Shown: in pieces, positions 59,310-64,000 of the stretch | Layout: every line of letters begins with the position of its first letter | How positions within the stretch are numbered: position 1 is the stretch's first letter | DNA from: Camellia lanceoleosa | Taxonomy: Eukaryota > Streptophyta > Magnoliopsida > Ericales > Theaceae | Assembly: GCA_025200525.1 (NCBI GenBank) | Contig: CM045770.1 | Span: 84,654,084-84,718,083 of the forward strand | Direction of reading: 5' to 3' | Length of the DNA stretch: 64,000 bases | Translations under genes and position numbers: made by a program | The notes under the pieces: generated by a model | The model's input: the letters and a program-made list of their open reading frames with translations, nothing else | Told to the model about the DNA's origin: nothing | Database searches by the model: none

Positions 59310-60240
59310 AAAGAAGTTACTTCGAGGTCAGAGGAAATCAAAAGAGAAGCATTAGTGAGTGCTCAAGTACAAGACCCCATGAAAGAAGTCAATTTAGGGG
59401 AAGGTTCTGCACAGCAACCCACTTATATCAGTACTTGGTTAAGTGCTCTTGACAGAGACCAGTTATTGATAGTCTTAAAGAGATATAAAGATTGTTTTGC
59501 ATAGTCTTATAATGAATTGCCAGGACTGGGTAGGTCATCAATGAAACGTAGGCTCCCTATGAAGCCTAACTTCAAACCACACAAACAAAAACCAAGAAGG
59601 ATGAGCCCTGAAGCGGTTCAAAAAGTAGAGGAAATTCTTAGACTCCTTAAAGCAGGCTTTATTAGAATAACCAAGTATGTTGAATGGTTGTCAAACATTG
59701 TGCCTGTAGTTAAAAAGAATGGCAAGATGAGGATATGTATTGATTTTAGAAATCTAAATTTGGTAACCCCAAAAGACGAATACCCCATGCCTATAGTGGA
59801 TCTGTTAGTAGATAGCTCAGCAAGGCACAGGATTTTGTCTATGATGGATGGGCATTCTACTTACAACCAAATCTGTATTGTAGTGGAGGATGTCCATAAG
59901 ATAGCATTCATGTGTCCTGGGAATATTGGCACCTTCGAATGAGTAAAAATGCCATTTGGTATAAAGAATTCTGGAGCAACATATCAGAGGGCAATGAATA
60001 CTATTTTTCATAATCTTATTGGAGGATACCTAGAGTGTTACATTGATAATATTGTTGTAAAGTCCCAGTCCATGGAGGAACACTTGGTTCACTTGAAAAC
60101 AGCTTTTGAAAGAATGAGAAAGTTCAAGTTAAAGTTTAATCCTCTCAAATGTGCTTTTGGTGTATCAGCTGGAAACTTCTTGGGCTATGTAGTACACAAA
60201 AAGGGAATACAGATTGATCAAAATAAAGCCAAAGTCAAGG
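59310..60240 (+). pseudogene. Reverse transcriptase of the Tat element, catalytic site mutated
   Basis: A frame that is the same from 59517 to 60503 (one TGA at 59940-59942 where the family has Trp) encodes the fingers and palm: IRICIDFRNLNLVTPKDEYP-like at about residue 78, then MPFGIKNSGATYQRAMN, then YIDNIVVKSQS and CAFGVSAGNFLGYVV. The usual YxDD is YIDN, so the second catalytic Asp is lost. An upstream part from 59380 (YISTWLSALDRDQLLIVLKR) has a TAG for Trp. After IQIDQNKAK the sequence jumps to the connection domain, so about 100 or more residues are deleted near 60235. Confidence 0.85.
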
Positions 60241-60971
60241 AGCAAGCAATTTATTACATTAGTAGGTTTTTAAATTCTTGTGAATGTAAATACTCAGCTG
60301 TAGAAAAGCTGTGCCTTGCATTGTACTTTACAGCAATAAAATTAAGATATTATCTTTTGCGTAATGCTGTCTCAGTAATTGCAACCATAGATTTGGTTAA
60401 GTATATGTTATCTAGACTAATGTTGAGAGGAAGAATTGGCAAATGGATATTAGCCTTGTCAGAGTTTCATCTAAAATATGTCCCCCAAAAGGCAGTAAAA
60501 TGACAAGTTTTGGCTAACTTTTTTGCAGATCATCCATGTCAAATGGAAAGTCAGGAGATAATGGATCTTGGTATGATCAATGTTGAGCCATGACAAATGT
60601 GGTTCAACGGATCAAAAGCAAATGGTCTGATTGAAATTGGTATTGTAATTAAGTCACCACAGGGGGTAGAAATCATACATGGTTTCAGAGTGGATGAAAC
60701 TACTTGTTCCAATAATCAAGCTGAATATGAAGCTTTAATAGTGGGATTGGAAATGCTTATTGGGTTACAAGCTCATGCAGTTGATATATTTGGAGATTCT
60801 CAATTGGTAATTAACCAAGTAAAAGGAATTTTCAAATGTCAAAGTGCAAGCATGTTACCATATTATGTTGTTGTATTGCATTTGCTTTCTCAGTTTCGGA
60901 TAGCAAATGTGACTTATATCCCAAGGTTCATGAATAACAAAGCCAATGATATAGCTCAGAAGGAGGGATAG
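60241..60971 (+). pseudogene. RNase H and connection domain of the Tat element
   Basis: In the same frame as the RT, with TGA stops at 60501-60503 and just before 60597. The connection ends FHLKYVPQKAVK. The RNase H domain shows FNGSKAN (first catalytic Asp changed to Asn), NNQAEYEALIVGLE (Glu kept), IFGDSQLVINQ (Asp kept) and NNKANDIAQ (Asp kept). It would degrade template RNA but lacks one catalytic residue. Confidence 0.8.
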
Positions 60972-61029
60972 CACTTAATTGAACATAAGTCAAGCAACAT
61001 ATCAAAAATTAATACCATCTTTAGCTAAA

Positions 61030-62385
61030 AGGAATGTGGTGTCAGAAGTCAATCATAATGACTTACAGGATCAAGATTAGAGGCATTCAATCATGCAGTA
61101 CTTAACTGGTCCATCTTTAAAGGATCAAGATTGGAGGTATTCAATCATGCAGCACTTAACTGGTCCATCTTCAAAGGCCAGCAGAAAGATTAAATTACAG
61201 TCTATGCAATACATAGTGTATGGTCATGCTCTTTACAAAAGAGGAGCAGATAGGTTATTATTGGAATGCCTAGGGCCGAATGAGGCATTGACAGCCATGG
61301 CTAAAGTCCATGAAGGCATTTGTGGTGCCCATCAGCCTAGTGTGAAACTGAGGTGGTTGCTTCAAAGGCATTCCTACTATTGGCCAACCATCCTCAAAGA
61401 TTGTATAGAGTATGCTAGAGGGTGCCAGGCATGCCAAAAGCATGGCATGATAAGACATGTACCAATAATTGATCTGCATGCAGTTGTGAAGTCTTGGCCA
61501 TTTAGAGGTTGGGCTATGGATATGATAGGGAAAATACATCCACCCTCTTCAAAACACCACTGTTTCATCTTAGTGGTCACAGATTATTTCACTAAATAGG
61601 TTGAAGCTAAACCATATAAAGCTATAGATCAAACTGAGGTTATTGGATTTATTAAAGATCTGATTCATAGGTTTGGCATCCCACAGACCATTACTATAGA
61701 TAATGGGACTGTATTTGATGGAAATATGGTAAAATCTTTTACAACAGAATTTGGAATTAGCCTTCCACTCCTTATTATGTATAAGCAAATGGTCAAGCAG
61801 AATCATCCAACAAGTCCTTAAAAAAAGGAATACAGAGAGTTGTGGAAGACAATCCTATGGATTAACATAACTTGTTGTTGGATGTATTATGGGCTTATAG
61901 GACTTCTCCAAGATCAAGTACAGGAGTTACTCTTTATGCCTTAGTATATGGGCATGATACAGTGTTGCCTGTGTAGATTAACATTAAGTCCTTGAGGGTG
62001 AAATGCCAGGAGCAGTTAGATTCGAAGCAGTATCATCAGAGCATGTTCTTGGAATTAGAAAATGTGGATGAAGCTAGAATTTTGGCATTAAATAGCATTC
62101 TTTTCCAAAAGAAGAAGGCATCCAAAAGCTATAATAAGAAAGTCAGGCACATTAGTTTTGATGATGGTGATTTAGTATAGAAGACAATACTTCCAGTAGG
62201 AATTAAAAGCCATAAGTTTGGCAAATGGTCACCTAATTAGGAAGGACCATATCAAATTCATAGAGTCTTGCCTGGGGGAGCACACCATTTGAGAAATTTG
62301 AATGTATATGTGCATCCTAAGAAAATTAACGGCAAGTACTTGAAACCTTATTATCCAACTGTGTGGGAAACACAAGGAGTGTGAG
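61030..62385 (+). pseudogene. Integrase of the Tat element, stops and one frameshift
   Basis: From 61093 a frame holds the zinc-binding module (HEGICGAH ... CQACQKH), then GWAMDMIGKI with the first catalytic Asp and VVTDYFTK followed by a TAG for Trp. The second Asp is in ITIDNGTVF. A frameshift near 61775 puts NGQAESSNKSLKKG, with the Glu, into another frame. VLWAYRTSPRSSTG follows, then the C-terminal tail (FDDGDLV, TAG for Trp, KTILP; GKWSPN, TAG for Trp, EGPYQIHRVLPGG) to a TGA at about 62385. All triad residues can still be seen, but the product is broken. Confidence 0.85.
61068..61175 (+). repeat. In-frame 54-bp tandem duplication
   Basis: ggatcaagatt-gaggtattc begins at 61068 and again at 61122. 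The two 18-codon units differ at five or six bases. It precedes the integrase zinc-binding module and probably arose in this lineage. Confidence 0.85.
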
Positions 62386-62456
62386 AAATGCTAAGTCAAA
62401 ATAAACATAAACACTAGAAGCATCAAAACACTTAAACAATAAATAAGGATTTCATT

Positions 62457-64000
62457 TCATATAGAGTTGAGTACCTGCAGCCATAAATTGGCCCAAGAAT
62501 TAGTACAATGTTTCAGTTGTTCCCTTATAATTAATTCTCTAATCCTAAGGGATAGGAACAGCTGAATGGCTATAGCTATGTCTTGTCTTCGATCAGCCAG
62601 CCCTTGATTGGTGATTTGCAGCTTTGTAGTAATTCGATCCAAGGCTAGATTAACTGTTGATAACTCTTTTTCTAATTGAGCCTTCTTCTCTAAGAGTTGC
62701 GTTCAAAATTGAGAAGCAGAGGAATATTGTCCCTTCAATTCAAACACCTCGGCATGTATATGGGAAACAAATTCTTTGTCTTTCAATAGCTTCTCCTCTA
62801 CAGCTTTGATAATGTGGCAAATGTTAACTATGGTAGCTGCTGCCTGAGACAAGTGACTTGAAATAGTCATGTTGGATTGCTCAATGACCTAACAACACTT
62901 GAGGAAACCATTCTTGATGATAGGTCTTTGTAAGGCTTCAAATGGAATCCTTGAGAATAACATCAGCAATTCCAAATAGGTGCCCAAGTCCATTGGAGGT
63001 AAGGAAGCCCTACTGATGGTTGAAGAGCTCTAAAAAATTTCCAAGAGAGAGTCAGCCAGAACCAATGGCTCAATTTCATTGCTGGTTGTTGGAATGGTAA
63101 AAGGTATGCCAAAAAGGCTAGCCAACTTAGCTTAAAAAATGTTCATCTCCTCCACTGACATTGGAGGTGCAAAAAGGTCTCTAGTGGAAGGAAGAGATGG
63201 CTACATAGGGATATGAGAGGAGGATGAAGTGTCCCTAGCAGTGTCTATAGTCCTGGCCACTAGTAAGTCAAGAGAAGAAGGACTGGAGCAGGATAGTGAT
63301 GGTGGACAAAGAATTGGTGAGCTACCAGTGTCTTTTCTGGGAGTAGCAGCTATCACTAAAGATGAAGTGATAACTTGGACCTCCTCAGGTAGGGAAGGAG
63401 CAGCCAGGACTATAGGGAGAGTGAATTGGGTTGAGATAAAGGTTAGATGAGTTAGATAAGGAGTTAAGCCCGGGCATTAAGAAATATGAATGTTTGGCCT
63501 CAAAGAAGATATGGAAAGTGTGGAGCTAGGAAGAGGGAATACTGTTTGGATAGGCTCTACACTCATAGGCACTTTTGTGGGGCTCTTCTTTCTTCTTGGC
63601 CTTTCATCTATCGAAGGAGAAGGAGGTGGAATAACTTTTGCTATAAATCAAAATATAAGAAACAATGGTAAGTTTTGTTGCTAGAACTTTGAGAAAGAAA
63701 ATCATCGAAGAAACTAAAAGGAATTACCAGTCTCAAAGGTAGTGGTGTTAATGATTGAAGAGTTGTGAAGAGCATAGTGTTCAGCAGTTTGTTGCCTTCT
63801 TGCAGTTTCCCTTTGAAGGGCATCTGCAGCAATTGCCTCATTCCTTAATACCTGTTGCTGTCCACTTTTCTCAGACCTCTAAAAAACTAGCAATTCTTTG
63901 GACTGCTCATTCTCTACTGCCTTGGCAGCCACTTGTTGAGCAAGGTCACCAATGAAATCAGAGGGAGTGACTGTTACTTTCTTCCTCCTCTTGAGTGGGG
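62457..64000 (-). pseudogene. Spliced antisense ORF of the Tat element (aORF), with stops
   Basis: Reading leftward from the window edge, exon 1 (64000-63728) encodes KRRKKVTVTPSDFIGDLAQQ and later EAIAADALQRETARRQQTAE, with one TAG. An 87-base intron (63727-63641, GT...AG, AT-rich) follows. Exon 2 (63640-62457) joins in phase (ETAKVIPPPSPSIDERPRRK) and stays in one frame for 394 codons with about six stops and no frameshift. Its end is a coiled-coil (EKKAQLEKELSTVNLALDRI, then TTKLQITNQGLADRRQDIA). It lies between integrase and the missing 3' LTR on the opposite strand. Antisense ORFs at this place are known in some Tat elements; the function is unknown. The gene continues beyond 64000. Confidence 0.7.

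Larger units (their letters stand above)
43411..64000 (+). mobile_element. Tat-type Ty3/gypsy element, decayed, split by nested insertions, 3' end outside
   Basis: Order on the plus strand: 5' LTR, PBS, gag (44171 on), a 12-kb block of nested LTR elements (47171 to about 59270), RT, RNase H, integrase, then an antisense spliced ORF. That order with an antisense ORF after pol is known for some Tat-lineage elements such as maize Grande. The protease is missing, presumably lost at the insertion. Stops, frameshifts and a deletion between RT and RNase H make it dead. The 3' LTR lies beyond 64000. Confidence 0.85.

Overview
The window is nuclear DNA from a plant, most likely a eudicot. The evidence is an AT-rich background, plant Ty3/gypsy and CACTA elements, many MITEs, (CT)n/(GA)n runs in gene leaders, GT-AG introns and fragments of plant gene families (S40, Lsi2-like transporter, GDSL lipase, RAD5-like helicase). 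It is a transposon graveyard. I see one intact host gene, a 161-codon S40 (DUF584) senescence-regulator family gene at 22218-22703 on the minus strand.

Layout. 1-6747: a decayed minus-strand Ty3/gypsy element (integrase, RNase H, RT, protease, gag, 5' LTR), cut by the left edge. 7436-13266: a very large inverted repeat (arms about 1.3 kb, loop about 0.1 kb) split by a 3141-bp non-autonomous LTR element (8543-11683, two 696-bp LTRs). 15335-16688: a cluster of adjacent and nested MITEs. About 17495-19590 and 23083-25545: two related gene-fragment-carrying elements. They share right ends and a palindrome family built on ccagagaaatttctctgg, and they hold pieces of unrelated host genes. The S40 gene lies between them. 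25653-30052: a CACTA transposon with a TAT target duplication that carries three in-frame exons of a RAD5-like SNF2 helicase. 30136-31310: a short CACTA-type element (ATA duplication) packed with gcgactaaa palindromes. 32460-35200: more MITEs. 35794-40251: a young non-coding LTR element (GATTT duplication). 41951-43318: three tandem copies of a 459-460-bp unit.

43411-64000: a plus-strand Tat-type gypsy element (5' LTR, PBS, gag, RT, RNase H, integrase and a spliced antisense ORF). It is split by a four-level nest: the Tat element holds a Tekay/Del-like LTR fragment on the minus strand (47171 to about 59270). That fragment holds a giant minus-strand solo LTR (51035-58533, ATGGT duplication), which holds a second giant solo LTR on the plus strand (53193-56378, ACAAG duplication).

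How the parts relate. None of the elements looks autonomous as it stands. The Tat element carries many tryptophan-to-stop changes and G-to-A losses of catalytic Asp, as expected for long-methylated silenced DNA. The element at 8543-11683 has the same primer-binding-site type as the Tat element, so it may have depended on Tat-type machinery. The most interesting signals are the palindrome-bounded gene-fragment elements, the in-frame helicase exons inside a CACTA element, and the intron-containing antisense gene of the Tat element. All identities were judged by eye from sequence alone, without database searches.
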